64,000 nucleotides of DNA from assembly GCF_000967495.1 (NCBI RefSeq), contig NZ_JXXU01000053.1, forward strand, positions 23,133-87,132. Reading direction: 5' to 3'. Below, in pieces: positions 17,008 to 27,333 of the stretch. Made by a program: the position numbers and the translations under genes. Position 1 is the stretch's first letter, and each line of letters opens with the position of its first letter. Below the pieces are notes generated by a model. That model was given only the letters and a program-made list of their open reading frames with translations. It did no database searches and was not told where the DNA came from. This DNA is from Vibrio neptunius. Lineage in GTDB: Bacteria > Pseudomonadota > Gammaproteobacteria > Enterobacterales > Vibrionaceae.

Positions 17008-20000
17008 TTAGTTAGGGTAGTTACTTAGCTTTAGAACGGTCGAATTATTGGTTTCTCTTCTTGACGAAGGAGAGGCGTCTTCAATCTTAAAATTAGACAG
17101 TTGCTGAATGACACTTTTTACTTGTTCTTCCATTGATGTACTGTTACCTGACGCTTGTTCTACCAAAGCTGCGTTCTGCTGAGTCATACCATCCATTTCT
17201 TTGATCGTTTCATTTACTTTAGTAATGCGGTCACTTTGAGTAGAGGAACTGGCAGAAATGTCAGAGATCATGGTGTTGACTTTCTCTACGGCAGATACAA
17301 TATCTTTTAGAGTTGAGCCAGATTCGTTAACTAATTCAGTACCTTCTTCTACTTTAGAGACGCTGTCTCGTATCAACTCTTTGATTTCTTTAGCCGCTTG
17401 AGCCGAACGTTGAGCAAGGTTTCGAACTTCTCCAGCCACAACCGCAAAACCCCGACCTTGTTCGCCGGCTCTTGCCGCTTCAACGGCTGCATTGAGTGCA
17501 AGTAAATTGGTTTGGAAGGCTATTTCATCAATTACGCCTATGATGTCTGAGATTCGCTTACTGGAACTATTGATTTCCGCCATGCTGACTACTGCCCGGT
17601 CAACCACCTCGCCCCCTTTCTGCGCTTTTGTCTGTGCGTCGCGAGCCAGTTCGGTGGCTAGGTTAGCATTGTCAGCATTTTGCTTCACAGACTCTGTCAT
17701 GTCTGACATGGATACGGAAGTTCGTTCTAGTGACGTCGCCTGATCTTCTGTTCGATGACTAAGGTTTACTACTCCACTTGATAGTTCACTGACAGAACTG
17801 CGAACAATTCCAGCAGACTGGTTGATGTTCTTAATCAATCCCATCAGGTTTTCAATACTGGCGTTCACCGCTTGCTTTAATATAGAGAACTCGCCTTTGT
17901 AGTGGCCGTTGACTGTACAGGTTAAGTCCCCATTTGCTAGTTTTGCTAGGACATTCTTGCTCTCATTGATAGGTTCCACCATGGCATCCAACGCTTGGTT
18001 CATTCCTTGTACGATTTGTTTAAAATCTCCCTGATGGAGTGAGGTATCAGCGCGGCTGTCTAGATTACCCTCTACGGCTGATGAGGCTAATGAGTTGGCG
18101 TCGACGATCAGTTGGTTAATGGCCGAAATACAGGTGTTTAGATTGTTTTTAAGTTTATTGAAATCACCGTTGTAGTTTTCATTGATGGGTTGTGGTACGC
18201 GACCTTTCGCTATTTGGTCAACACAATCGGCAGCAACGGTAAGTGGTGTCACGACCGCGTCCAAGGTATTGTTGACACCTTGGATGATGGAGCGAAAATC
18301 ACCTTGATGTTGAGAGACGTCTGCTCGTGCAGATAGATTGCCTTTGACTGCGGCATCCGCAAGCCCATTTGCATCAGTGATTAGCAAATTGATCGCAGAG
18401 ATACAGGTATTGAGGTTATCCTTCAAACGATTGAAGTCACCTCGATAGTCATCCGTGATAGTCTCTGGTATCTGGCCTGCCGAGATTTTTTCGATACAAT
18501 CTGCTGCCATGGTTAAAGGGCCCACAATTGCGTCGAGCAGCTCATTAATGCCATCGCCCAGCTCATGCATGAACCCGGATAAGCGCGTTGTATCCAAACG
18601 TGTACTTAGCTGACCCGATGTGGCGGCTCGGATGACATTTTCGACTTGTTGCTCGGCGTCTCTCTGCTCTGTGAGGTCCGTCCATTCAATAACGGTTCCT
18701 AGTCTCGCTCTGTTATCACCCAGAACAGGGTTAGCGATAACGTTGTAGGTGCGATTATCTAGGCTTAGTTCAACATTGACCCTAGCCTCTGAGCTATTCA
18801 GAATACGTTGATATTCGTTCGTCTGATTGAAGTGACCGATGTTTGCCCCTAACAAATTAGTGGGATCAAATCCGCTGATGGACTTTCTAAAACTTGCCGC
18901 ATTAGTATTGAACTCATTGAGCATTGCGTGATTGAGGTAAATGAGTTCATTGTTGTTATCCGCTACCATGACATTGGCTGAAACTTGGTCCAGCGCTTGT
19001 CGTATCCGGCTATTTTGTTCAGCTAAAACTCGCTCCTGTTCCATTCTCTCTTCTAGGCTATGTTGCGCTTGACGCAGATTTTGTTGCATTTTGGATAGCG
19101 CCTTGAGCAACATGCCCGACTCATCATTAAAGTTATAACTTACCTGATTGTTCAGTTCTCCAGATGCAATAGAGTTAGCAATTTGTACAGCACTTGAAAT
19201 GGGGGTAGTGATTCTTTTTTGTACAAAGTAGACGGCCAAAGCAGTAAGAAGTATTGAAACTAAAGTTAGAATAATATCTTGTATTAACAAGTATCTCGCT
19301 TTGTCTGCATAAGCTTGGGTGAGGGCAATAACATCGTTTGCTAATTTATCTTCAACTTGCTTTAGCATGTTGATTTTTGATGTTTGTGCGGTGAACCAGA
19401 CGGAAGCATCAATACCAAAATTACCAAAAGTCCCCTTTCTTATCGCCACCTGACGATAAGCAAGTGTTTCATCAATAATTGGTCCAGTCATGATCTTTTC
19501 GTAGACAGCCAATTGAGAGGGAGCGGCGAGCGTTTTAAAGACGTTCAAATAATTATTTTGAGCCGATACCAAGTTGAGGAAACGCTCGTATTGGCGTCCT
19601 CGAAATGTATCTGTTGAAAAGACATTCGTTAATACGGTCCGTTCTAATCCTGCCCGTTCTTTGCTTTGTAAGAAATTCACATATGCCGCAGCCATGGAAC
19701 TGAGCTCACCACTTGAGCTGGCTTTAGATAAATGAACAATATCTGCAAGAAACAGGGCGTTCAGCTCGGTATAGAAACTAACAGCTTGGCTACTAGGAAT
19801 ATTTAGTGTGTCAATGGCAGATCTTGTTGATGCGATGTTGCCGAGTTCAGTTATTGAATGATTCAACTGACTTTCAAACGCCGAACCGTAGATGGCGGGA
19901 TCAAACCTATCCATAAACTGCCGGAGTTGTTCTCTCTTCGCATTGACACTCTCACGTTGTTGCTGGAGTTCTTTGAAGAATCGTTGACCCCGGCTGTTGA

Positions 20001-20217
20001 TGAAACCAGCGGATACATCACGCTCGTTTTGCAATTCATGAACAAGGGCGCTTGCTTTAACGGAAAACTCAGACAGCATCAATATATTGTTGTCTTCCTT
20101 GAGCAATGCCATATTTCCCATTACTTGAGTTTGGGAAAAATACACCAAACAAACAACGGGAATGACAACAATGGCTATTAACTTCCAACGTAGTTTTAGA
20201 TCAGCAAAAAGGCTCAT
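17008..20217 (-). CDS. Methyl-accepting chemotaxis protein with NIT (nitrate-sensing) domain
   Basis: This is a large membrane chemoreceptor of about 1069 residues. TM1 is near residues 12-32 (LIAIVVIPVVCLVYF). It is followed by a periplasmic NIT domain (ERDVSAGFINSRGQRF, AYVNFLQSKERAGLER), TM2 near 310-335, HAMP, a PAS domain, several HAMP-like repeats (DGINELLDAIVGPLTMAADC and relatives) and the signalling hairpin (FQTNLLALNAAVEAARAGEQ). NIT domains sense nitrate or nitrite in characterised receptors. The start at 20217 has an AGGAATAA ribosome-binding site. An earlier in-frame TTG is less likely. It is divergent from the chemosensory operon and probably feeds it. Confidence 0.88.
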   Translation of the reverse strand: MSLFADLKLRWKLIAIVVIPVVCLVYFSQTQVMGNMALLKEDNNILMLSEFSVKASALVHELQNERDVSAGFINSRGQRFFKELQQQRESVNAKREQLRQFMDRFDPAIYGSAFESQLNHSITELGNIASTRSAIDTLNIPSSQAVSFYTELNALFLADIVHLSKASSSGELSSMAAAYVNFLQSKERAGLERTVLTNVFSTDTFRGRQYERFLNLVSAQNNYLNVFKTLAAPSQLAVYEKIMTGPIIDETLAYRQVAIRKGTFGNFGIDASVWFTAQTSKINMLKQVEDKLANDVIALTQAYADKARYLLIQDIILTLVSILLTALAVYFVQKRITTPISSAVQIANSIASGELNNQVSYNFNDESGMLLKALSKMQQNLRQAQHSLEERMEQERVLAEQNSRIRQALDQVSANVMVADNNNELIYLNHAMLNEFNTNAASFRKSISGFDPTNLLGANIGHFNQTNEYQRILNSSEARVNVELSLDNRTYNVIANPVLGDNRARLGTVIEWTDLTEQRDAEQQVENVIRAATSGQLSTRLDTTRLSGFMHELGDGINELLDAIVGPLTMAADCIEKISAGQIPETITDDYRGDFNRLKDNLNTCISAINLLITDANGLADAAVKGNLSARADVSQHQGDFRSIIQGVNNTLDAVVTPLTVAADCVDQIAKGRVPQPINENYNGDFNKLKNNLNTCISAINQLIVDANSLASSAVEGNLDSRADTSLHQGDFKQIVQGMNQALDAMVEPINESKNVLAKLANGDLTCTVNGHYKGEFSILKQAVNASIENLMGLIKNINQSAGIVRSSVSELSSGVVNLSHRTEDQATSLERTSVSMSDMTESVKQNADNANLATELARDAQTKAQKGGEVVDRAVVSMAEINSSSKRISDIIGVIDEIAFQTNLLALNAAVEAARAGEQGRGFAVVAGEVRNLAQRSAQAAKEIKELIRDSVSKVEEGTELVNESGSTLKDIVSAVEKVNTMISDISASSSTQSDRITKVNETIKEMDGMTQQNAALVEQASGNSTSMEEQVKSVIQQLSNFKIEDASPSSRRETNNSTVLKLSNYPN

Positions 20218-20721
20218 AGATTTATTCCTATGTTTCGTCTTCCAAATCGCCAAGTGCGAATGTCTGTTATGTAAACGTAACGTAATAATAAAATATGAGC
20301 TTAGTTTAATAGGGTGTGGATTGCGTATTGCTTGTCTTGGAAATGTTACTTCTATCGACTACAGCTTGAGAAAACATCACACTCGTATGCGCAGATTTAC
20401 AATGTAAACTTACCATATCACTGGTTGTTCGCGTATGTCGTAGAGAACCACTAACTGATGACAAGCTTAAAAAATGTTTTTGATTTCTATGTCAATTGTC
20501 ATTTATCTACAAAAAGAGTGTGGAAATTATTTCTGAGGTGCACACAAGGCTAAGTGACTAAAAAATAGAGTGTTTAGCTATAGTTTAACTAGCGATATAT
20601 GATTTTTGATTCATAAAATACTCGAGTGCGTTTGCTAAATGACTATTCCTTCCTAAACTCAAAAATAAGCGAACAGCTTCCATAACGGCTAGGAAAATAT
20701 AAGAAAAGTGTAGGTAGAAAC
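20218..20721. other. Divergent intergenic region of the chemosensory locus
   Basis: About 500 bases lie between the NIT receptor and the che operon. It contains one parS2 site (20395-20409). Promoters for both directions must be here, but I cannot assign -35/-10 boxes with confidence. I see no additional gene. Confidence 0.6.
20395..20409. promoter_or_regulatory. parS2 centromere site (candidate)
   Basis: ATTTACAATGTAAAC matches the parS2 consensus exactly. It lies upstream of the chemosensory operon, so ParB2 spreading could affect its transcription. Confidence 0.8.
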
Positions 20722-21015
20722 ATGGAATGTTTACTTCCTGAGTCTCTAGACATTTCTACAGTGCTAGATACAACAACTCAGTATCAAGAATGGCTTGCAA
20801 ACCAAGATACTATTCACTTAGACGCCACAGCAGTGGTGAGGGTGGATGCTGCAGGTATACAACTCCTCTCTTCTCTTTTTATTTCCGCAAAGAAGAATCA
20901 ACGAGAAATTCAATTGCTTAAACCTAGTGAAGTTTTGCTCGAAGGCATTGAGACGCTGGGTTTACAAGACGTATTTGATTTAAAACTAAAGTCGGAGAGT
21001 AATCAAAATGACTAA
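20722..21015 (+). CDS. STAS-domain protein, first gene of the chemosensory operon
   Basis: This is a 97-residue stand-alone STAS domain. The strand-loop that normally carries the phosphorylatable Ser or Thr reads RVDAAGIQLL, with Ala at the usual Ser/Thr position. Phospho-control of the anti-sigma-antagonist type is therefore unlikely. It resembles the STAS proteins found beside CheY and CheA in other gammaproteobacterial F-class clusters. Its stop overlaps the CheY start by 8 bases. It may be a scaffold or ligand-binding partner; the function is unproven. Confidence 0.75.
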   Translation: MECLLPESLDISTVLDTTTQYQEWLANQDTIHLDATAVVRVDAAGIQLLSSLFISAKKNQREIQLLKPSEVLLEGIETLGLQDVFDLKLKSESNQND

Positions 21016-21367
21016 GATTCTTGCAGTAGATGATTCTGTATCAATTCGTCAGATGGTAAGCCACACATTACGCGATGCCGGATACGAAGTAGAAACCGCC
21101 AACGACGGCCAAGATGCATTAAACAAAGTGGCGAGTAGCAAATTTGATGTGGTTATTTCAGATGTCAATATGCCCAACATGGGAGGGTTTGAATTAGTCA
21201 AAGCGCTTAGGGGCAAGCCACAATATAAATTTGTTCCAATTTTAATGCTCACGACCGAAACCAGTACCGAGAAAAAGCAGCAAGGTAAATCGGCTGGTGC
21301 GACTGGGTGGTTGGTTAAACCTTTCAATCCAGAAACGCTACTCAAAACACTAAAACGCGTTATTTAA
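21008..21367 (+). CDS. cheY: CheY-type response regulator
   Basis: This is a 119-residue single-domain receiver with an acidic pair at D8-D9, phospho-acceptor D52 (VVISDVNMPNMGG), a conserved Thr and the KPFNPETLL lysine loop. It should accept phosphate from the CheA encoded next. It is a diffusible output of cluster-III-type chemosensory systems, not necessarily acting on the flagellar motor. Confidence 0.9.
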   Translation: MTKILAVDDSVSIRQMVSHTLRDAGYEVETANDGQDALNKVASSKFDVVISDVNMPNMGGFELVKALRGKPQYKFVPILMLTTETSTEKKQQGKSAGATGWLVKPFNPETLLKTLKRVI

Positions 21368-21413
21368 ATAAGATTAGTATTCATTAACAACGTCGTTTGG
21401 CAGGGAACCGCTC

Positions 21414-23495
21414 ATGGCTTTAGATATGGAACAGTTGCGCAAGATGTTTTACGAAGAGTGTCGTGAAAATCTTGAAGTGTTGGAAGATGTGCTGCTTAAT
21501 TTGGATGTGACCTCTATTGACGAGGAGTCCATCAATACTATTTTTCGGGCTGCTCACTCTATCAAGGGAGGAGCGGCTACGTTTAATTTGTTCGATATCA
21601 GTGAATTCACCCATTCCGTCGAAGCTTACCTAGATCGCGTCCGTAATAACGAAAAAGAGCTCACAGCTGGGACGGTGGATCTTCTTCTTAAAAGTGGTGA
21701 CTGTATTCGAAGTATGCTCGAGGGGCATGAGCAGGGAAGCGAGGTTAATAGCGAATTACAACAAGAAGTCAGTGCTGAACTTCATCAATTGTTAGGCGAA
21801 GACGTTTCTACGCCAGATTGTCAAACCACACAAAATAAGGCTTCAGTCGATGAGGTGGAAGAGCCTGAGACTGACTCCACTCAAGGTGATTGGCATGTCA
21901 TCTTTGAGCCTCATCCCGAGATGTTCTTTAGCGGCAATGATCCACTCCGAATTCTAAGAGAACTAAACGAACTTCATCCTTCCTGTGTGATCACTGTGAT
22001 CACTGAATCTTTGCCTGATATTGAGGCCATAGAAGCTGAGCTTTGCTATCTCAAGTGGCAAGCGCAACTAGCTGCCGAGGTCGAAGAAGCAGACATTCGA
22101 GAAATTTTCGAATGGGTGGAAGATGAATGTGAGCTGTCGATTGAATTCGTCTCACAACCTTCGACCGTAGAGGAGAGCAAACCATCAGAGTCGGTGGAGC
22201 AGGAAGCGGCTGCTGCCAAAGATACACACCCAACTGTGATGGCAAAAGCCGAACAGAAATCAGCCAAAGTGGCTAAAACGGAGTCTAGTGTCAGTTCTAT
22301 TCGTGTTGATATCGACAAGGTAGATAGTTTGATCAATTTGGTTGGTGAGCTGGTGATTACCCAATCAATGCTTACTGAAATTGGCAATGACTTTACGATG
22401 GAAAAGCTTGAGAAACTCAAGGTAGGCTTGGCGCAGTTGCTCCAGAATAGCAAAGATCTGCAAGAAAACGTGCTCAACATTCGAATGTTACCAATGAGCT
22501 TTGCTTTCAGCCGTTTCCCTAGGCTAGTTCGAGATTTATCCAATCGCCTAGAGAAGCAGGTCGATCTACAAATTCAAGGTGAGCAGACTGAACTGGATAA
22601 AACCGTATTAGAACGCATTGTCGACCCTCTGGTTCATTTGGTGAGAAATGGGATTGATCACGGAATAGAACAACCTCAAACCCGATTGGAAAGAGGCAAA
22701 GAAGAGCAAGGTGTGATCAAGTTGAATGCCTATCATCAAGGTGGGTCAATCGTGATTGAGATTAAAGATGATGGAGCGGGTTTAGATTGTGACAAGTTGT
22801 GGAACAAGGCGACTGAAAAAGGTGTACTCGCACCAGATGCGCGCCGTGAAGACATGAGCGATAAGCAGATCATGAACTTGATCTTTGCGCCGGGTTTTTC
22901 GACCGCAGAAGAAGTGTCTGATATCTCTGGACGAGGTGTTGGAATGGATGTAGTCAGAAGAAATATTGAAGAACTCGGTGGTCACATTGAAGTCGAATCG
23001 GAATTGGAAGTGGGCAGCTGCTTCACGATCAGCTTACCTTTAACGTTGGCGATTTTAGATGGTCAGTTGGTCAAAGTTGCTGGTGAAGTGTATGTCATCC
23101 CGCTCTTAACTATAGTGGAGTCGATACAGATTGACCCTGAGTGTATCAAAGTTGCCTCTGGAGGTATTGAGTTATACCGCTTGCGCGAAGAAAACATTCC
23201 AATCCTGCGTCTCCAAGAAGAATTAGAGATGGGTCAGAGTGGTTCGCTAGATGAACGTATTCTTTGCTTTGTTGAGGCTGCTGGTAATCGGGTTGGGCTA
23301 CTATTGGATGAGTTGCTTGATCAGCAACAGGTGGTCATTAAGAGCTTGGAGTCGAATTACAGTAAGGTGGCTGGTATTTCAGGCGCCACTATTCTTGGTG
23401 ATGGTTCAGTATCGTTAATTCTCGACATACAAGGGCTGATCACCAATTTCCTCAATCGAGCATCAGACTCAACGCATAGCGGCTTGGCTGCATAA
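21414..23495 (+). CDS. cheA: Chemotaxis histidine kinase CheA
   Basis: The 693-residue CheA has an Hpt domain with phospho-His H48 (RAAHSIKGG), a linker region with acidic low-complexity sequence (about 125-290), a dimerisation helix pair, the HATPase domain (LVRNGIDHGIE N-box, DDGAGLD, GRGVGMDVV) and a C-terminal CheW-like domain. It autophosphorylates and passes phosphate to CheY and CheB. Two cheW genes follow directly. Confidence 0.93.
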   Translation: MALDMEQLRKMFYEECRENLEVLEDVLLNLDVTSIDEESINTIFRAAHSIKGGAATFNLFDISEFTHSVEAYLDRVRNNEKELTAGTVDLLLKSGDCIRSMLEGHEQGSEVNSELQQEVSAELHQLLGEDVSTPDCQTTQNKASVDEVEEPETDSTQGDWHVIFEPHPEMFFSGNDPLRILRELNELHPSCVITVITESLPDIEAIEAELCYLKWQAQLAAEVEEADIREIFEWVEDECELSIEFVSQPSTVEESKPSESVEQEAAAAKDTHPTVMAKAEQKSAKVAKTESSVSSIRVDIDKVDSLINLVGELVITQSMLTEIGNDFTMEKLEKLKVGLAQLLQNSKDLQENVLNIRMLPMSFAFSRFPRLVRDLSNRLEKQVDLQIQGEQTELDKTVLERIVDPLVHLVRNGIDHGIEQPQTRLERGKEEQGVIKLNAYHQGGSIVIEIKDDGAGLDCDKLWNKATEKGVLAPDARREDMSDKQIMNLIFAPGFSTAEEVSDISGRGVGMDVVRRNIEELGGHIEVESELEVGSCFTISLPLTLAILDGQLVKVAGEVYVIPLLTIVESIQIDPECIKVASGGIELYRLREENIPILRLQEELEMGQSGSLDERILCFVEAAGNRVGLLLDELLDQQQVVIKSLESNYSKVAGISGATILGDGSVSLILDIQGLITNFLNRASDSTHSGLAA

Positions 23496-23501
23496 GGAAG
23501 T

Positions 23502-24050
23502 ATGATGGAATCGATGGCAGCGGAACAAGTAGACTCTCGCCAAGCAATTGAAGCTAAGGCTCAAGCGGTATTAGAGCAAGTCAGCGAAGAGGGAGTGTCT
23601 GAAAGTGCGGACTTCTTAAGTTTTAAGCTTGCAGGTGAGTTATATGGTGTTGAGATAAAAGATGTTGAGGAAATTCGTGTCTGGGAGCGTCCAACACCGA
23701 TACCAAGAGCACCACAGTACGTGAAGGGAGTAATAAATCTACGTGGAATGATTGTTCCAGTTGTGGATTTACGAAGTCGATTTGAAATTGGTGAATGTGA
23801 ATATCTGCCAACTACGGTTGTGATTGTTTTGCGTTTTCAGACAGAAGAGAACGAGCGTTTGATGGGCCTAGTGGTTGATGCAGTGAGCGATGTCGTTAGC
23901 CAAGGGCAAAATGAGCTTTATCCAGGAGTGGGTGAATCGGCCGTGACTCCTTATCTTCAGGGATTAATCAACGTAGGTGAGCAAGTCATGTCGCTACTCA
24001 ATACCGAAGAGCTCCTCAATATAGACAGAATTTTGAGGGGCGTTTCATGA
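23502..24050 (+). CDS. cheW: CheW coupling protein (first copy)
   Basis: A 182-residue CheW with an N-terminal extension of about 40 residues before the SH3-like core (FKLAGELYGVEIKDVEEIRV, GVINLRGMIVPVVDLRSRF). It links CheA to receptors. Its stop overlaps the second cheW by four bases. Two different CheWs in one operon suggest specialised array positions. Confidence 0.9.
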   Translation: MMESMAAEQVDSRQAIEAKAQAVLEQVSEEGVSESADFLSFKLAGELYGVEIKDVEEIRVWERPTPIPRAPQYVKGVINLRGMIVPVVDLRSRFEIGECEYLPTTVVIVLRFQTEENERLMGLVVDAVSDVVSQGQNELYPGVGESAVTPYLQGLINVGEQVMSLLNTEELLNIDRILRGVS

Positions 24051-24517
24051 GTATTCCATATGAATTTTTGAGCTTTGTCTTAGGGGGAGATGAATATGGC
24101 GTGCCTATTTTGGATGTGCGTGAAGTTCGTGGTTGGAGCTCTGTACGAGAAGTCCCTAACTCTCCAGATTACATGCTCGGTGTTTTGGAGATTCGTGGAG
24201 AGTATGTCCCCATTGTTGATTTACGAGCTCGCTTTGGATTGCCCCCAGCAGAGATCAGCGCCACCACGGTGGTGATCGTTCTCAATGACGCAGATATGCA
24301 TCCGCTTGGCATCATTGTTGATGGTGTCTCAGAGGTTTATCCATTAACCGATGAGCAGATAAAGCCCGCACCGCATGTATCTCATACCGTTGATCATAGC
24401 TATATCAGAGGTATCGCCTCTGTTGAAAATGGTCATCTGATTTTAATAAAACTTGAGGCTCTGTTTGATGTTTCAGAGCTTGTTGTACCTGACCAGAACG
24501 AAGAGAGTTGGGCCTAA
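24047..24517 (+). CDS. cheW: CheW coupling protein (second copy)
   Basis: A 156-residue CheW with the standard core (FVLGGDEYGVPILDVREVRG, GVLEIRGEYVPIVDLRARF). It diverges from its neighbour mainly at the ends. It is translationally coupled to the preceding cheW and followed by the multi-PAS receptor. Confidence 0.9.
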   Translation: MSIPYEFLSFVLGGDEYGVPILDVREVRGWSSVREVPNSPDYMLGVLEIRGEYVPIVDLRARFGLPPAEISATTVVIVLNDADMHPLGIIVDGVSEVYPLTDEQIKPAPHVSHTVDHSYIRGIASVENGHLILIKLEALFDVSELVVPDQNEESWA

Positions 24518-24552
24518 ATACGTCAAACGAAGCAACCAGTGAGAGGTGACTC

Positions 24553-27333
24553 ATGGCATTTTGGAATCGGAAACCACAACCTGCTGCAGAGCAATTTTCA
24601 TCCATTGCGCAGGATAGTTTAATGGAAGACTACGAGCCGGAAAGTAATCAAGGGTTATCGAAAGATCAACTCTTCTCTGCATTGAACGCTGCTCAAACAG
24701 CACTGATGATGATCGATAGGGATTTTAACATCACCTACGTGAATCAAAAATCACTGGACTTACTGAAAATGCACGAGACGCTGTTTCAGTCGCTGTGGCC
24801 AAACTTTCGTGCCGATGAAAAGTCTTTAATCGGCTATTGTATTGACGGTTTTCACTCCAATCCAGCGCATCAGCGCCAAATGTTGTCCAATCCTTCCAAT
24901 CTGCCTTACACCACGACCATTGACGTCAAAGATGTAAAAATTGAGTTGAATGTCGGCGCCATCATAGACGGACAAGGTAACTACGTTGGTAACACACTAG
25001 AATGGGCTGATGTGACGGCTTCGGTTGCCCAGCAAGATGATATTGCTAGGTTGCAAGCAGCGGTTGACCAAGCCCAAACGGCTATGGTGATGATCGATCG
25101 TGATTTCAACATCACGTATGCCAACCAAGAAACCCTCAAGTTATTTGGTAAACACGAAGCGACATTACGAACAGTATGGTCAGGCTTTACGGCTTCAGAA
25201 GAGTGGCTGATGGGGCGTTGTATTGATGAATTTCATAAGAACCCCGCTCATCAAAGGCAATTGCTGTCGGATCCGTCGAATTTACCATATAAGACCGATA
25301 TTCAGATTGCAGAGTTAACCATAGAGCTGAATGTCGCTTCGATTACTGATTCGCAGGGCAATTACATAGGTAATACTTTAGAGTGGTCAGATGTCACCGC
25401 GATACGTGCTCAACAAGATGATGTGGCAAGGCTGCAAGCGGCGGTTGATCAAGCTCAAACCGCGATGGTAATGATTGATCGTGATTTTCTTATCACTTAT
25501 GTCAACAAAGAAACCATTGATCTTTTTGGCCAACACGAGTCTAAGCTGCGTACGGTTTGGTCTGGCTTTAGGGCATCTGAAGAGTGGCTGATGGGCCGTT
25601 GTATTGATGAGTTTCATCACAATCCAGCCCATCAAAGGCAGCTCCTTTCTACACCAAATAATCTTCCCTATAAAACGGATATTGATATTGCAGGTATCAA
25701 AATAGAGCTCAATGTTGCTGCGATTACTGACGCGCAAGGCCAGTACATTGGTAATACTCTCGAGTGGCGTGACGTCACCGAAGAGCGTGAAAAAGAGCAG
25801 GAAGTCGGTCGTTTAGCCTCGGCGGTAAAAGGCATGACGACGAACCTAATGATGGCTGATAAAGATGGCATTATTCAGTATCTCAACCCAGCATTGGCCA
25901 CGTTACTCAAGTCCAGAGAGAGTGATTTACAACAAGCGCTACCAGGATTCGATGCTAGCAATTTGGTCGGAAAAAATATTGATGTATTCCACAAGAACCC
26001 GAGTCATCAGCGAAATATTATCAATAACCCCGACCGCTTACCCTTTAGCTCAAATATTGCCGTGGGTGGTCTTGAGTTTAATTTGACCTGTATTGCCATG
26101 CATGACGCGCAAGGCAATTACATTGGCCCAGCGTTGCAGTGGGAAGATATTACCGAGCAGCAAGATGGTCAGCGTCAGGTTGAAGCATTAATCCAACGTG
26201 CCATCTCCGGTGAGTTAAACGAGCGAATTGATACCTCTGTTTACAGTGGCTTTATGAAAGAGTTGGGGGATGGGATCAACAACCTACTTGATACCATGGT
26301 TGAGCCAATAGGCCAGTGTATTGATGTGATGAGCCGTGTGGCGGATGGGGATCTGAATACCAATATGTCGGAAGACAACAAAGGCGAATTCGGTCGTCTA
26401 TCGGATGCCGTCAACACGTCGATTCTGAATCTACGCAATATGGTTGATAAGATCACTCAGGCCTCGGCACGAGTTGCTACCGCTTCTACTGAAATAGCTG
26501 AAGGCAACAATGATCTTAGCCAACGTGTAGAAGCACAGGCTTCCAATCTAGAAGAGACAGCAGCAAGTATGGAGCAAATGACGGCCACGGTTCGTCAAAA
26601 TGCTGATAATGCGAAAGGAGCAAACTCTCTTGCGGAAGATGCGACTAAGAAAGCGAGTAAAGGCGGTGAGGTGGTGGGCCAAGCGGTTTCAGCAATGTCG
26701 GAGATCAATACCGCGAGCAAGAAAATTGCTGACATCATTGGTGTTATCGATGAAATTGCCTTCCAGACAAACCTATTAGCACTGAATGCCGCAGTGGAAG
26801 CTGCACGCGCTGGTGAACAAGGGCGCGGCTTTGCCGTTGTCGCGGGTGAAGTGCGTAATTTAGCGCAACGCAGTGCGGCTGCGGCTAAGGAAATCAAAGG
26901 CCTAATTAAAGACAGTGTTGAAAAAGTAGACGAAGGCTCACGATTAGTAGACGAATCAGGTGACACCTTGAGCGAAATTGTCGAGGCCGTGGAGAAGGTG
27001 ACTGAACTCATCGCACAGATAGCGTCGTCTAGCGTTGAGCAATCGACTGGTATTGATGAGATAAACCGAGCGATAACGACCATGGATGAGATGACTCAAC
27101 AGAATGCATCGTTGGTTGAACAAACCTCGGCAGCTAGCCAGTCGCTTAAAGATGAAGGTAAGCAACTCATTCACTTAATGAACTTCTTTGCTTCTGATGA
27201 CAACGTCGCGAGTTTTGATACATCGACGAAAGAGACTAGGCAGAATGACAATGTTAGGGAGATAAGAACACAGCGTGTCGTTAACTCTGGTTTTAAAGCC
27301 AGCGAGGAAGGGGACGAATGGGAAGAGTTCTAA
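24553..27333 (+). CDS. Soluble multi-PAS chemoreceptor (Aer2/DosM-like)
   Basis: This is a 926-residue receptor without membrane helices. Four tandem PAS domains occupy about residues 35-520. Each carries an FHxNPxHQR motif (FHSNPAHQR, FHKNPAHQR, FHHNPAHQR, FHKNPSHQR), which contains the heme-ligand His in Aer2-type oxygen sensors. HAMP-like repeats and the signalling hairpin (FQTNLLALNAAVEAARAGEQ) follow. The C-terminal tail ends in EWEEF, matching the CheR-tethering pentapeptide pattern. V. cholerae DosM, in the equivalent position, has two PAS domains, so this copy appears expanded. Oxygen sensing is inferred. Confidence 0.88.
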   Translation: MAFWNRKPQPAAEQFSSIAQDSLMEDYEPESNQGLSKDQLFSALNAAQTALMMIDRDFNITYVNQKSLDLLKMHETLFQSLWPNFRADEKSLIGYCIDGFHSNPAHQRQMLSNPSNLPYTTTIDVKDVKIELNVGAIIDGQGNYVGNTLEWADVTASVAQQDDIARLQAAVDQAQTAMVMIDRDFNITYANQETLKLFGKHEATLRTVWSGFTASEEWLMGRCIDEFHKNPAHQRQLLSDPSNLPYKTDIQIAELTIELNVASITDSQGNYIGNTLEWSDVTAIRAQQDDVARLQAAVDQAQTAMVMIDRDFLITYVNKETIDLFGQHESKLRTVWSGFRASEEWLMGRCIDEFHHNPAHQRQLLSTPNNLPYKTDIDIAGIKIELNVAAITDAQGQYIGNTLEWRDVTEEREKEQEVGRLASAVKGMTTNLMMADKDGIIQYLNPALATLLKSRESDLQQALPGFDASNLVGKNIDVFHKNPSHQRNIINNPDRLPFSSNIAVGGLEFNLTCIAMHDAQGNYIGPALQWEDITEQQDGQRQVEALIQRAISGELNERIDTSVYSGFMKELGDGINNLLDTMVEPIGQCIDVMSRVADGDLNTNMSEDNKGEFGRLSDAVNTSILNLRNMVDKITQASARVATASTEIAEGNNDLSQRVEAQASNLEETAASMEQMTATVRQNADNAKGANSLAEDATKKASKGGEVVGQAVSAMSEINTASKKIADIIGVIDEIAFQTNLLALNAAVEAARAGEQGRGFAVVAGEVRNLAQRSAAAAKEIKGLIKDSVEKVDEGSRLVDESGDTLSEIVEAVEKVTELIAQIASSSVEQSTGIDEINRAITTMDEMTQQNASLVEQTSAASQSLKDEGKQLIHLMNFFASDDNVASFDTSTKETRQNDNVREIRTQRVVNSGFKASEEGDEWEEF

